A stretch of DNA of 26,839 nt from JAFAGX01 sp035624085 (GTDB lineage: Bacteria; Acidobacteriota; Terriglobia; Terriglobales; Acidobacteriaceae), in contig DASPSE010000419.1 of NCBI GenBank assembly GCA_035624085.1, positions 1-26,839 of the forward strand, written 5' to 3'. Shown in pieces: positions 1 to 9,845 of the stretch. The notes under the pieces were generated by a model that saw only the letters and a list, made by a program, of their open reading frames with translations, searched no databases and had not been told where the DNA came from. The translations under genes were made by a program, and so were the position numbers. How positions within the stretch are numbered: position 1 is the first letter of the stretch; every line of letters begins with the position of its first letter.

Positions 1-2556
1 TTTCAGCCCAACCCTGCGTTGCAGGCTCAGGCGATCATTGCTCCCAGCCAGATCAACAGCGTCGCACAGAACTACATCAAAGCCGGCTTGATACCCAGTG
101 CTCCCGGCGGTCTGCTTTCGACGACTTTGGCTGAAGTGGACAACCGCGACGAGATCACCTCAAAGTTCGACTTCAACCTTAACGCCAAAGATAGAATCGA
201 TGTAACCTTTGGCTTCAACCGCGCCGGTGACCCTTACAACGGCACCCTCGATCCCTTTCCGTTTGCCACAGTTCCGGGCTTCCCTAGCCGCAGCACCTAC
301 AACTACTACTTCACAAACATTGGCTATACCCACATTTTTTCCCCAACTCTGCTGAACGAATTCCACTTCGTGACCCATCGCAGTAATTATCTGCACGACG
401 CTCCCGCGGACCATCTGCCCACGCCTGCAGCGTTGGGCATGGGCATCACGCCCGACGTCTCCACTGGCCCCACTAATCTGTTCTTTGATACCGGGCTTGC
501 CATCGGAAACAGCGAACTCGGTCCCACTCGCTACGTGGAAAACACCTTTTCCTGGACGGATGCCGTCACTTGGACGCGCGGCCGCCACAACTGGAAGTTT
601 GGCGCCGGATTTACCCCGTACCAGCAAAATCTCGTTTACGACTACATCATTAACGGCGAATTCGACTACTTCGGGCCCGGCGGGATTGGCTCGGGGAACT
701 CTTACGCGGATTTCCTCCTCGGCATCCCTTACGACTACACCCAGGGAGCCAAAGCACCTACCAACATCCGGCAAAAGAATACTTATGTTTTTGCCCAGGA
801 CGAATGGCATGCGCGCAAGAACCTGGTTCTCACACTTGGACTTCGTTACGAATACAGCACTCCCAAGAGCGATACTGAGGGCCGCAGCTTCTCGATTATC
901 CCGGGAGACCAATCACGCCGATTCGTAAATGCTCCCACGGGATTAGTATTCCCGGGCGACCCCGGTGCTCCAACTGGCGCGAACTTTCCGGATAAAACCA
1001 ACTTCGCTCCACGTTTCGGGTTTGCCTGGGATCCACGAGGAGATGGCAAGACCAGCCTTCGCGGCGGTTTCGGGATGTTCTATGACATTCTGAAAGGAGA
1101 GGACAACCTGCAGTTCAACGGGCAGGCGCCTTTTGTCGGCACGGCTGGTTTGTTCTATGCCTCGCCGAACAGCCTGCCAAGCTGCCCAAGTAGCTTTTGT
1201 TCAATTACTGCCCCAGTCCCATATATGAGCCAGCCGTTCCCAAACGCGTGCGCTGCATTTGACGCAAACGGCAACTGTACCCAATTAGGTGTTCCCAACT
1301 CGTTCCCGTCGAAACCCCCATCCTCGAACATCTCATTCGCACCATTCGTACCGATCAATAGCAGCGGTTTCGTGTACTTCGTTGACCCGCATCTGCGCAC
1401 GCCATACATCTACGATTACAACCTGAGCGTCCAGCGAAATCTGATCCCCGACACGGTTCTGGAGGCCAACTATGTGGGGAGCTCGTCACACGGCCTGACA
1501 TCGCTGAGAGACATCAATCCCATGATCCTTGGAACCACCACGCGAGTGCTCGATCAGCGGCCCGGCAACAGCACATGTGGGACCACCGTCAGCATACTTT
1601 GTTTTGGCCAGCTTCCTGAATTCCAGAATGTCGCCAATGCCAACTACAATGCCTTGGAAGCCAGTTTGACCAGGCAGCCTAAAGCTTCCAAGCTGGGCAC
1701 GATCTACTACACCTTGGCTTACACGTTTGCGCACAACCTCGATGACGCTTCCGGTTTCCGGCAGCGCAATTCGATTGTGCCGGCTTATTATCCGCAGCTT
1801 TATTACGCTTCCAGCGACACCGACGTACGTCAACGCATCAGTTTCAGCGGCGGTTGGGACCTGCCCTTCGACCGCATGTGGAGCGATGGACCGAAGCGCC
1901 TGACAAAAGGCTGGAGTATTTACCCGATTTTCACCTACCGTACGGGCTTTCCATTTGATATCAGTGCGTCATTGCCAGGCGGCAGCGATCCCACAAACCC
2001 GGGAACGTCCGGCGCTGGTGACCCCTATTTGACCAATGCAGCGGTAGTGGGCCCTATCCAAATCTTCAATCCTGATCACCAGCGGACAATCAACGAAATC
2101 AGTTACGGTTTCAGCCCAACCGGCACTTGTCAGATCACCACCACGCCCGTGACTGGCAACTTCTATTTCAATCCCAACAGCTTTTCCAACGTGCCACTGG
2201 AGAACAGCGCCTATTTTGACGGGGGAACTCCCAACCCGTGTTTTCCGTCGCTCGATCCAGTGCACAACCCTGGCGACCGGACTTACGGGCTGCATCGCAA
2301 CACGCTGCGCGGACCCGGATTGACGAATCTTGATCTCGCGCTCGCCAAAACCACGGTTATCACCGAGCGCATAAGCCTGGAATTTCGCGTGGAGTACTTT
2401 AACGCGCTGAATCACCCTGAGTTTGCGCAGCCGACATTTGCCGACAACGCGACCAATATCAACGACCCGAGCGTGTTCGGGCAGATCACCACCACCGGAT
2501 CCTTTCGTGGCGCTGCCCCACGCATCGGGCAACTGGCAGCGAGATTGACCTTTTAG
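1..2556 (+). CDS. TonB-dependent receptor, Oar-like, C-terminal part (5' truncated by window edge)
   Basis: The reading frame is open from base 1, so the gene starts upstream; the in-frame TTG at 19 is not a credible start. The 850 or so visible residues are outer-membrane beta-barrel sequence: alternating aromatic/polar strands, barrel motifs such as YVFAQDEWHARKNLVLTLGLRYEY and FRVEYFNALNHPEF, and a C-terminal phenylalanine (AARLTF), as expected for a BamA-recognised barrel. The N-terminal carboxypeptidase-regulatory-like domain and plug expected for acidobacterial Oar-like receptors would lie outside the window. Members import bulky substrates, often glycans or siderophores, using TonB energy; the substrate cannot be read here. 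The residues at about 390-430 include several cysteines (SCPSSFC, NACAAF, NGNC) in what should be an extracellular loop. The serine hydrolase follows 20 bases later, probably on the same transcript. Confidence 0.9.
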   Translation, partial: FQPNPALQAQAIIAPSQINSVAQNYIKAGLIPSAPGGLLSTTLAEVDNRDEITSKFDFNLNAKDRIDVTFGFNRAGDPYNGTLDPFPFATVPGFPSRSTYNYYFTNIGYTHIFSPTLLNEFHFVTHRSNYLHDAPADHLPTPAALGMGITPDVSTGPTNLFFDTGLAIGNSELGPTRYVENTFSWTDAVTWTRGRHNWKFGAGFTPYQQNLVYDYIINGEFDYFGPGGIGSGNSYADFLLGIPYDYTQGAKAPTNIRQKNTYVFAQDEWHARKNLVLTLGLRYEYSTPKSDTEGRSFSIIPGDQSRRFVNAPTGLVFPGDPGAPTGANFPDKTNFAPRFGFAWDPRGDGKTSLRGGFGMFYDILKGEDNLQFNGQAPFVGTAGLFYASPNSLPSCPSSFCSITAPVPYMSQPFPNACAAFDANGNCTQLGVPNSFPSKPPSSNISFAPFVPINSSGFVYFVDPHLRTPYIYDYNLSVQRNLIPDTVLEANYVGSSSHGLTSLRDINPMILGTTTRVLDQRPGNSTCGTTVSILCFGQLPEFQNVANANYNALEASLTRQPKASKLGTIYYTLAYTFAHNLDDASGFRQRNSIVPAYYPQLYYASSDTDVRQRISFSGGWDLPFDRMWSDGPKRLTKGWSIYPIFTYRTGFPFDISASLPGGSDPTNPGTSGAGDPYLTNAAVVGPIQIFNPDHQRTINEISYGFSPTGTCQITTTPVTGNFYFNPNSFSNVPLENSAYFDGGTPNPCFPSLDPVHNPGDRTYGLHRNTLRGPGLTNLDLALAKTTVITERISLEFRVEYFNALNHPEFAQPTFADNATNINDPSVFGQITTTGSFRGAAPRIGQLAARLTF

Positions 2557-2576
2557 GAGAACAGTTTCGAAAAATA

Positions 2577-3650
2577 ATGAGAGCCAATCGCTCGTCCCTG
2601 ATCTTGCTGACGTTGCTGGTCGCCCTCGCCGCCAGCGCTCAAGCCCCTGCCTCCGCCGATCCCATCGACAACTACATTCGCTCCGAAATGCAGCGTCAGC
2701 ATATACCCGGCCTGTCGCTGCTGGTCTCACGCGACGGCAAGATCGTCCGCGCGCAAGGATATGGCCTGGCCAATGCGGAGCTGCAGGTTCCGGTCAAGCC
2801 GGAAACCGTATTTCAGTCGGGATCGGTCGGGAAGCAATTCACCGCGACGGCCGTGATGATGCTGGTCGAGGAAGGGAAGATACGGCTGGACGATTCAATC
2901 ACGGAATACCTCAAGGGCGCGCCGGCCACCTGGCAGCCAGTGACAATTCGCGAACTGCTCAGTCATACGGCAGGATTCACCGATTATCCCAAGAACTTCG
3001 ACTTCCGCAAGGACTACACCGAGGCTCAGCTTCTCAAGATTGTCGAAGGCATCCCGCAGGCATTCCCGCCCGGCGCCAAGTGGAGCTACAGCAATCTCGG
3101 ATACCTGACGCTGGGCATCCTTATTCATCAGGTCACCGGAGAGTTCTACGGCGACTTCCTGCAGGAGAGAATCTTTCGCCCGCTCGACATGAGCACGACG
3201 CGAATCATCAGCGAAGCCGACATTGTCCCCAACCGCGCCGCGGGCTATCGGCTGGTAAAGGGAGAACTCAAGAATCAGGAATGGGTTTCGCCCACGCTCA
3301 ACACCACAGCCGACGGCGCACTCTATTTCTCAATTCTCGATCTGGCGAAGTGGGACGCGGCTTTGTACACCGAGAAACTTCTCAAGCGCTCCAGCCTTGA
3401 TCAGATGTGGACGGTGACGAAACTCAGTAACGGCCAGCCCAATTCCGGCCATTATGGGTTCGGCTGGTCCATCCTTATTAAAGACGGCCACCGGGTTTTC
3501 GATCACGGAGGCGCGTGGCAGGGCTTCAAGAGCCATATCTCACGCTACGTGGATGACAAACTCACCGTGGTGGTGCTTGCCAATCTTGAGCAGGCTGACC
3601 CGGGAGTCATCGCCGACCATGTAGCGAAAATCTATTTTGCTTCGGAATGA
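2577..3650 (+). CDS. Secreted serine hydrolase of the beta-lactamase (class C/PBP-like) family
   Basis: 357 residues. The N-terminus is a signal peptide (basic MRANR, hydrophobic LILLTLLVALAA, Ala-rich end near residue 23), so the enzyme is periplasmic or exported. The three family signatures are present: SVGK (S83-x-x-K86, nucleophile and base), YSN (171-173) and HGG (310-312, replacing the KTG triad as in many esterase/peptidase members). The sequence LLSHTAGF between them is typical of the family. Members include D-alanyl-D-alanine carboxypeptidases, esterases and D-aminopeptidases as well as AmpC, so antibiotic resistance should not be assumed. The start ATG lies 20 bases after the receptor stop; an AGGAG overlaps that stop but is rather far away (16 nt), so translation may depend on coupling. 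Substrate unknown. Confidence 0.9.
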   Translation: MRANRSSLILLTLLVALAASAQAPASADPIDNYIRSEMQRQHIPGLSLLVSRDGKIVRAQGYGLANAELQVPVKPETVFQSGSVGKQFTATAVMMLVEEGKIRLDDSITEYLKGAPATWQPVTIRELLSHTAGFTDYPKNFDFRKDYTEAQLLKIVEGIPQAFPPGAKWSYSNLGYLTLGILIHQVTGEFYGDFLQERIFRPLDMSTTRIISEADIVPNRAAGYRLVKGELKNQEWVSPTLNTTADGALYFSILDLAKWDAALYTEKLLKRSSLDQMWTVTKLSNGQPNSGHYGFGWSILIKDGHRVFDHGGAWQGFKSHISRYVDDKLTVVVLANLEQADPGVIADHVAKIYFASE

Positions 3651-3686
3651 GGAGAAAGAATCGAGCTTCATTCTGCTAAACAAAAG

Positions 3687-3716
3687 TTGCTCCCAGAGCC
3701 ACAAGGCCGCTATAGT
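3687..3716 (+). promoter_or_regulatory. Candidate sigma-70-type promoter for the STAS-domain gene
   Basis: TTGCTC (3687-3692), an 18-base spacer and TATAGT (3711-3716) lie in the 124-base gap after the hydrolase gene and about 60 bases before the STAS-protein start. The match is fair, not perfect. It would separate the signalling genes from the receptor/hydrolase transcript. Confidence 0.4.
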
Positions 3717-3774
3717 GTGAGACTCTGAGCGATCGGTACTGGTGTGGTACCGTCGCTGGTTTCCAAGGAGGGCC

Positions 3775-4479
3775 ATGCCACTGCGTCTGGACAGCCGCCC
3801 GGTGGGCGACGTGATGGTGGTGCAATGCATCGGGCGCATCGTGGCTGGCGCGGAGTTGCAGTCTTTGCAGTACCTCCTCGAGAAAATCTGGTCGCGCCAT
3901 CATGAGGCGGTTCTGCAGTTAGAGCAGGTGGAGTTCGTGGACAGCAGCGGACTGGGAGCGCTGGTGCGTCTGCTTTCTGCCGCGCGATCCAACGGCTGCG
4001 ACCTTAAACTCTGTGCCTTGCCGCCGCAGGTGCGAAAAACGCTGGAACTGACGAATCTGCTCTCCTTGTTCAAGACCTACGACTCTGAAGCTGAAGCCAT
4101 TGTCGCGGCCTACCTGGGCGCGCATTCCTCCAAGGACAATTCCGGCGAGAAACAAATCAATATTCTGTGCGTCTACGATTCGGCCGACGTGCGCGCCTTG
4201 TTGGGAGAAGTGTTGTGCCGCGCCGGCTACCGAGCAGTCACCACCGGTAACGTGAACGACGCCAAGATTCTGTTGAAGGCGACGAAGGCAAAACTCGTCG
4301 TTCTGGGTGCGAATCTGCAGTCGGTGCATGGCGCATCCACGAGCAAAGCGCTGGCCGAGATTGATCCGGCGGCGGCGTTGATTGTTCTGGACTCTGGTTT
4401 TGCCGCGCAGGATCCGGGTGAGGCCGCCACCAAACTGCTGGAGATCATTCGCAGCCGCACCGCGGCGGGCACGGCATAA
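3775..4479 (+). CDS. STAS-domain (anti-sigma factor antagonist-like) protein fused to a degenerate receiver domain
   Basis: Start chosen at ATG 3775 because a strong AAGGAGG (3765-3771) sits just before it; an upstream in-frame GTG at 3742 lacks such a site. The 234-residue product has an N-terminal STAS domain (about 1-115) with the SpoIIAA-type motif FVDSSGLGAL, in which S57 is the residue that partner-switching kinases phosphorylate. After a short polar linker, residues about 128-228 have the alternating pattern of a CheY-like fold (INILCVYDSADVRALL, then KLVVLGANL). The phosphoacceptor aspartate expected after the third strand is replaced by glycine near 178, so this half is probably a pseudo-receiver that does not take phosphate. 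The Ser/Thr kinase starts 57 bases downstream. A role in partner switching is inference; no anti-sigma factor or RsbW-like kinase is in the window. Confidence 0.8.
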   Translation: MPLRLDSRPVGDVMVVQCIGRIVAGAELQSLQYLLEKIWSRHHEAVLQLEQVEFVDSSGLGALVRLLSAARSNGCDLKLCALPPQVRKTLELTNLLSLFKTYDSEAEAIVAAYLGAHSSKDNSGEKQINILCVYDSADVRALLGEVLCRAGYRAVTTGNVNDAKILLKATKAKLVVLGANLQSVHGASTSKALAEIDPAAALIVLDSGFAAQDPGEAATKLLEIIRSRTAAGTA

Positions 4480-4536
4480 GCACAATGTCAAAATCGGCAA
4501 AAAGCTTGGTCAAGCTGTAGATTCCGGCAGAACGCC

Positions 4537-7536
4537 ATGATCGGCCAAACTATCTCCCATTACCGCATCGTAGAAAAACTTGGTGGAGGCGGAATGGGTG
4601 TCGTCTATAAGGCCGAAGATATAAAGCTCGGCCGCTTCGTCGCCCTGAAGTTCCTGCCTGACGATGTCGCTAAAGACCCGCAAGCTCTGGCCCGGTTCGA
4701 GCGTGAGGCCAAAGCGGCGTCCGCACTGAATCATCCCAACATCTGCACGATCCACGAGATTGACGACCAGCATGGGCAACCGTTCATCGCCATGGAGTTT
4801 CTGGATGGACTAACCCTGAAACATAAGATCGCAGGCCGCCCGATGGACACCGAGTCGATTCTTTCACTCGCCATCGAGGTAGCAGACGCGCTCGACGCCG
4901 CGCACTCCGAGGGCATTGTTCATCGCGACATCAAGCCGGCAAATATCTTTGTGACTAAACGCGGCCATGGCAAGATTCTCGATTTCGGTCTGGCGAAGGT
5001 CATCGTCACGGCCGGTTCTTCGAGCAACATCGCCGCCGCAGGCACCCAGACCGGCTCCATCGACGAACAGCACCTGACCAGTCCCGGCTCGACGCTCGGA
5101 ACTGTCGCCTATATGTCGCCCGAACAAGTTAAGGGAAGGGAACTGGATGCCCGCACCGACCTATTCTCGTTCGGCGCGGTGCTGTATGAGATGGCGACAG
5201 GGTCGTTGCCATTTCATGGTGAGACCTCCGGGCTGATCTTCAATGCGATACTGACCTCTGATCCGCCGCCGGCGATTCGTTTCAATCGCAATATTCCTCC
5301 CAAGCTGGAAGACATCATTGGCAAAGCATTGGAGAAAGATCGCAATCTTCGCTACCAGCACGCTTCGGAGATGCGAAGCGATCTGCAACGGCTGAAGCGC
5401 GACACGGAGACGGGGCGTATGCCAGCGGCCAGTTCTGGAGCAGTGGCAACCGTACTGGAAAGCGGGACACAAGCTTCAACGGGGCATGCAACGCCAGCGT
5501 CAGCCTCTGCTAGTGTCGCTCTACCACCAGCATCCGGCGCGGTGAAAGCGACTGTAGTTCCGGTTGCGAAAAAGAGCAGGCCTTGGAAGATCGTGGTTCC
5601 TTCGGTCGTAGTGTTGGTCGCATTGATTGCAGGAGGTCTCTACTATCGTTCCCATCGCCCCAAGCCCCTAACCGAGAAAGACACCGTGGTTCTCGCCGAC
5701 TTTAACAACAGCACGGGCGACCCGGTTTTCGACGACACACTCAAGACCGCGCTCGGCGTTTCTTTGAACCAATCGCCGTTCCTGAATGTTCTCTCGGATA
5801 GCGCCGCCACCAAAACCCTGAAGCTGATGGAGAAGCCACCTGAGACCAAGCTCACGCCCGAGGTTGCGCGGGAGCTTTGCCAGCGTGCGGGCAGCAAGGC
5901 GTACGTTGCCGGGTCAATTGCCAGTCTGGGCAGCCAATACGTGCTGGGGCTGAAAGTGGTGAATTGTCAGAGCGGAGACACGATTGCGCAGGAGCAGGCA
6001 ACCGCGAACGGCAAAGAGAAGGTGCTGGACGCTCTGGGTGAAACAGCTTCCAAGCTGCGCGGAGAACTGGGTGAGTCGCTGGCCACGGTACAGAAGTTCG
6101 ATGCTCCGCTGGCCGAGGCCACTACCTCATCGCTCGAAGCCCTGAAAGCGTATACCCTAGGCCTTAAGGCATCCCGCGAGAAAGGCTCAGCCGCAGGCCT
6201 GCCTTACGATCAACGTGCCATTCAGCTTGATCCGAGCTTTGCCATGGGGTACTGGTCGGTCGCCGCAGACTACTACGGTCAGGGTGAGATCGGACGCGCC
6301 AACGAGTACTTTGCCAAGGCCTTCGAGTTGCGAGAACATGCCAGCGAGCGGGAGAAGCTGCAAATCACCGCTAATTACTACGAAACGGTAACCGGGGAAT
6401 TGGACAAAGCGTCCCAAACCTATCGAGAGTGGATTGCGAGCTATCCCCGAGACCCCCGAGCACATCTGGATCTGGGCAATGTATACGTCCAGCAGGGACA
6501 GTGCGAGAAGGCGGCGGAAGAATATCGTGAAAGCCTCCGCCTTGCCCCGGATAGTGGAAGCTCACACGGAAACCTCGTCAATGCCCTGCTCGCGCTTCAG
6601 CGTTTCGATGAAGCGCGGCAAATAATCCAGCAGGCACAGGCGCGCAAACTTGATCGTCTGTCGCTCCGCAGTGCTCTCTACGCTCTGGCCTTTGCTCAGG
6701 GAGACCCTTCAGCCATGGCGGAACAGCAGCAGTGGTTCGCTGCCCAATCTGCTTATGAGAACAATGGGCTTTCGCTCGCATCCGACACGGAAGCATACGC
6801 GGGTCGTCTTGGCAAAGCGCGGGAACTGACCAAGCGTGCGGCGGATTCGGCGGTTCGCGCCGACAGCAAGGAAACTGGAGCGATCTGGCTGGAGAATGCG
6901 GCTTTGCGAGAAGCTGCTTTCGGCAACTTGACGGATGCCAAGCAAGCAGCAGCGGAAGGATTAAAGCTGGTTCCAACCAGTCAAGCAGTCGAGGTCGAAG
7001 CCGCGCTGGCCTATGCCATGGCGGGCGATGCAGCACGAGCCGAATCACTGGCACAAGACCTGAACAAACGTTACCCGGTGGATACGCAGATGCACTCTCT
7101 GTGGCTGCCGGCGATTCAGGCGCAATTGGCGCTCAATCGAAAGAATCCTGCCCTCGCCCTGAATTTGTTGCAAGCTGCTTCGGCAATCGAACTTGGGCAA
7201 ATTATCTTCCTCAATAACCTTTCCTGCCTCTACCACACGTACATTCGCGGCGAGGCGTATCTGGCGGCTGGGCAGGGCAAAGAAGCTGCCGCTGAGTTCC
7301 AGAAAATTCTCGATCACAGCGGCATGGTCTGGAACTGCTGGACTGGAGCGCTGGCGCATCTGGGAGTGGCGAGGGCGAATGCGCTGCAAGCGAAAACTTC
7401 GCAGGGCGCTGATGCCGACGCAGCCCGCGTCAGGGCGCTGGCTGCCTACAAGGATTTCCTCGCGCTCTGGAAAGACGCCGACCCTGATGTTCCCATCCTT
7501 AAAGCGGCCCAGGCCGAATACGCCAAGCTGCAATAG
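4537..7536 (+). CDS. Membrane-anchored Ser/Thr protein kinase with C-terminal extracytoplasmic TPR region
   Basis: 999 residues. The N-terminal Hanks-type kinase domain (about 9-285) is complete: glycine loop LGGGGMGVVY (15-24), ATP-anchoring K38 in VALKF, catalytic HRDIKPAN (129-136), DFG (149-151) and the MSPEQ activation-segment end. A low-complexity Ala/Ser/Thr linker follows, then one transmembrane helix at about 351-369. The outer half has a region opening with TVVLADFNNSTGD (about 380-530), resembling the assembly/TolB-N-like segment common in acidobacterial kinases, and then TPR-like helical repeats to the end (for example HLDLGNVYVQQGQCEKAAEEYRESLRLAP). This is the usual layout of acidobacterial receptor kinases: an outer protein-binding region controlling an inner kinase. 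No obvious ribosome-binding site precedes ATG 4537. Substrates are unknown; the STAS protein upstream and the PP2C phosphatase at 15558 are reasonable partners. Confidence 0.93.
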   Translation: MIGQTISHYRIVEKLGGGGMGVVYKAEDIKLGRFVALKFLPDDVAKDPQALARFEREAKAASALNHPNICTIHEIDDQHGQPFIAMEFLDGLTLKHKIAGRPMDTESILSLAIEVADALDAAHSEGIVHRDIKPANIFVTKRGHGKILDFGLAKVIVTAGSSSNIAAAGTQTGSIDEQHLTSPGSTLGTVAYMSPEQVKGRELDARTDLFSFGAVLYEMATGSLPFHGETSGLIFNAILTSDPPPAIRFNRNIPPKLEDIIGKALEKDRNLRYQHASEMRSDLQRLKRDTETGRMPAASSGAVATVLESGTQASTGHATPASASASVALPPASGAVKATVVPVAKKSRPWKIVVPSVVVLVALIAGGLYYRSHRPKPLTEKDTVVLADFNNSTGDPVFDDTLKTALGVSLNQSPFLNVLSDSAATKTLKLMEKPPETKLTPEVARELCQRAGSKAYVAGSIASLGSQYVLGLKVVNCQSGDTIAQEQATANGKEKVLDALGETASKLRGELGESLATVQKFDAPLAEATTSSLEALKAYTLGLKASREKGSAAGLPYDQRAIQLDPSFAMGYWSVAADYYGQGEIGRANEYFAKAFELREHASEREKLQITANYYETVTGELDKASQTYREWIASYPRDPRAHLDLGNVYVQQGQCEKAAEEYRESLRLAPDSGSSHGNLVNALLALQRFDEARQIIQQAQARKLDRLSLRSALYALAFAQGDPSAMAEQQQWFAAQSAYENNGLSLASDTEAYAGRLGKARELTKRAADSAVRADSKETGAIWLENAALREAAFGNLTDAKQAAAEGLKLVPTSQAVEVEAALAYAMAGDAARAESLAQDLNKRYPVDTQMHSLWLPAIQAQLALNRKNPALALNLLQAASAIELGQIIFLNNLSCLYHTYIRGEAYLAAGQGKEAAAEFQKILDHSGMVWNCWTGALAHLGVARANALQAKTSQGADADAARVRALAAYKDFLALWKDADPDVPILKAAQAEYAKLQ

Positions 7537-7573
7537 TTGGAGAAAGTCCTGCTTGTGTTCAATGTCCAGCGAT

Positions 7574-7603
7574 AGTCCATGTGATTAGGCGATCCTATGG
7601 ACT
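7574..7603. other. Inverted repeat between convergent genes (possible transcription stop)
   Basis: AGTCCAT (7574-7580) is the reverse complement of ATGGACT (7597-7603), with a nested TAGG-CGAT-CCTA inside. It lies between the kinase stop and the convergent small gene at 7620. No T-run follows on either strand, so it is a weak terminator candidate and may simply be an RNA 3'-end hairpin. Confidence 0.3.
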
Positions 7604-7619
7604 GAGCGTGGGAGAGCTT

Positions 7620-7838
7620 CTAGTTTCTGCGCAATCTCTGATACCCCAAGGCCGTGAGTCGAACCACGCCGCGGATTTGTTCTTCGAGATAGCCGTTGTT
7701 TCTAAGCTCCGCCATGGCCAAACGGGCAAGGGAAGAGTCTAGAACCGGCTTGGGCACAGTTACAAACCGATCCGGGTCTTGCTCGTAAGAATGAGCGAGG
7801 GTAACAAGGAGGTCGTTTTGGACCGTTTCCTGATACAT
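7620..7838 (-). CDS. Small protein, possibly winged-helix DNA-binding
   Basis: 72 residues. Strong translation signal: on the minus strand AAGGAGAG precedes ATG (7838) by about six bases, which supports a real gene. The sequence is helical at the N-terminus (ETVQNDLLVTLAHSYEQ) and ends with RLAMAELRNNGYLEEQIRGV and VRLTALGYQRLRRN. This resembles the recognition helix and wing of small winged-helix proteins, where a helix-turn is followed by a basic LTxxGxxxL segment. I do not recognise a named family. Repeated CGAAATGGC boxes upstream (7884-7914) would fit an autoregulated repressor, but that is inference. It converges with the kinase gene and is about 150 bases from the next minus-strand gene. 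Confidence 0.65.
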   Translation of the reverse strand: MYQETVQNDLLVTLAHSYEQDPDRFVTVPKPVLDSSLARLAMAELRNNGYLEEQIRGVVRLTALGYQRLRRN

Positions 7839-7883
7839 AACTCTCTCCTTATGATTGCTATGGTATGTCGTGCAGGCGGGCCG

Positions 7884-7914
7884 CGAAATGGCTCGTCTGT
7901 GCCATCGAAATGGC
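7884..7914. promoter_or_regulatory. Paired operator-like boxes upstream of the small winged-helix-like gene
   Basis: CGAAATGGC occurs at 7884-7892 and again at 7906-7914, 22 bases apart start to start, which is two helical turns. The second copy is part of the dyad GCCATCGAAATGGC (7901-7914); the first is part of the imperfect dyad GCCGCGAAATGGC (7880-7892). They sit 45-75 bases upstream of the start at 7838, in the expected promoter zone. Binding by any particular protein is not shown. Confidence 0.4.
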
Positions 7915-7989
7915 CCGTTGGTAACTCCCTAAGTTAAAGTAAACAAGGCAGTTTGGGACGAACCAGGCGGACTGCTTCACGCCCGGCGC

Positions 7990-8370
7990 CTATCGCAGAA
8001 TCCGGGCAACGGCTTGTAGCAGGGGCTGGGGGTCCTTCGTGAGTTGGTCTTTTTCCAGAAATCCAGCAGCGCCGTCCTTCACGAGTTTCTCTTCGTTGCG
8101 CTGAGAAAGACTGGTCAGAACCAGCACCGGAATTTTCGCCGTCGCGGGCTCAGCTTTCAGTTGGCGCAGCACGCCAGCGCCGTCAAGCTTGGGCAGAAGC
8201 ATGTCAAGCAAGATGAGACTGGGAAGCTTTTCGCGGGCAACGCGCAACGCCTCCTCGCCATCGACGGCGCTCAGCACCGCGTAGCCGGACCTGACAAGAG
8301 TGCGTTCGGTCGCAGTTCGGAAGAATCGGCTGTCATCGACGAGCAGCACAGTTTTAGATAATTGGGGCAT
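7990..8370 (-). CDS. Stand-alone CheY-like response regulator receiver
   Basis: 126 residues, a single receiver domain with no output domain. The key residues are in place: acidic pair D12/D13 (LVDDS), phosphoacceptor D56 (LILLDMLLP), T86 (LVLTS) and K107 (FLEKD). It therefore should accept phosphate from a histidine kinase and act by binding a partner protein. No chemotaxis genes or cognate kinase lie next to it. The start ATG at 8370 has no clear ribosome-binding site; a TTGACG-N17-CATACT element ends only two bases before it, too close for a normal leader. The gene is divergent from the phosphofructokinase gene across a 212-base gap. Confidence 0.88.
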   Translation of the reverse strand: MPQLSKTVLLVDDSRFFRTATERTLVRSGYAVLSAVDGEEALRVAREKLPSLILLDMLLPKLDGAGVLRQLKAEPATAKIPVLVLTSLSQRNEEKLVKDGAAGFLEKDQLTKDPQPLLQAVARILR

Positions 8371-8582
8371 AGAGTATGCGCACGCGTAGCACGGGCGTCA
8401 ATGCCATTCTGCCATATCATGGTGAAACTGGGTTAGTCGGCGTTTTCTTGCTGCCCGCTATCCTATAAAATTATTTTGTCCTCATGACCACATGATCGCG
8501 ACTTACTTTGTCCGGTGCTGACCTCTTCCGCTCGGGCAAGCGTGGGCGGTGTCAGCAGAGCCGGCCATAAGGCAAGGGTAGA

Positions 8583-9785
<1,203 letters not shown>

Positions 9786-9795
9786 GCAGCAGGCC

Positions 9796-9845
9796 AGCCC
9801 AGTTCATTGTTCGTAGACGAATTGGGCTTTCTTGGCGGTTTCGTG
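9796..9845 (+). terminator. Probable intrinsic terminator of the phosphofructokinase gene
   Basis: AGCCCAGTTC (9796-9805) pairs with GAATTGGGCT (9829-9838), ten pairs with one G-T wobble and a 13-base loop, followed by TTTCTT. It begins ten bases after the stop codon and overlaps the 3' end of the convergent gene at 9804. The loop is long and the T-run interrupted, so moderate confidence. Confidence 0.5.

Noticed and set aside
160..912. 250-residue minus-strand frame inside the TonB receptor gene
   Set aside because: It is the antisense of clear barrel sequence, has no ribosome-binding site and no recognisable domain.
2577..3650. Antibiotic-resistance beta-lactamase
   Set aside because: The SxxK/YxN/HGG pattern is shared with esterases and peptidases of the family; nothing shows beta-lactam hydrolysis.
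8368..8397. TTGACG-N17-CATACT promoter for the CheY-like gene (minus strand)
   Set aside because: The -10 would end two bases before the start codon, placing the start site within the coding sequence; kept only as a remark.
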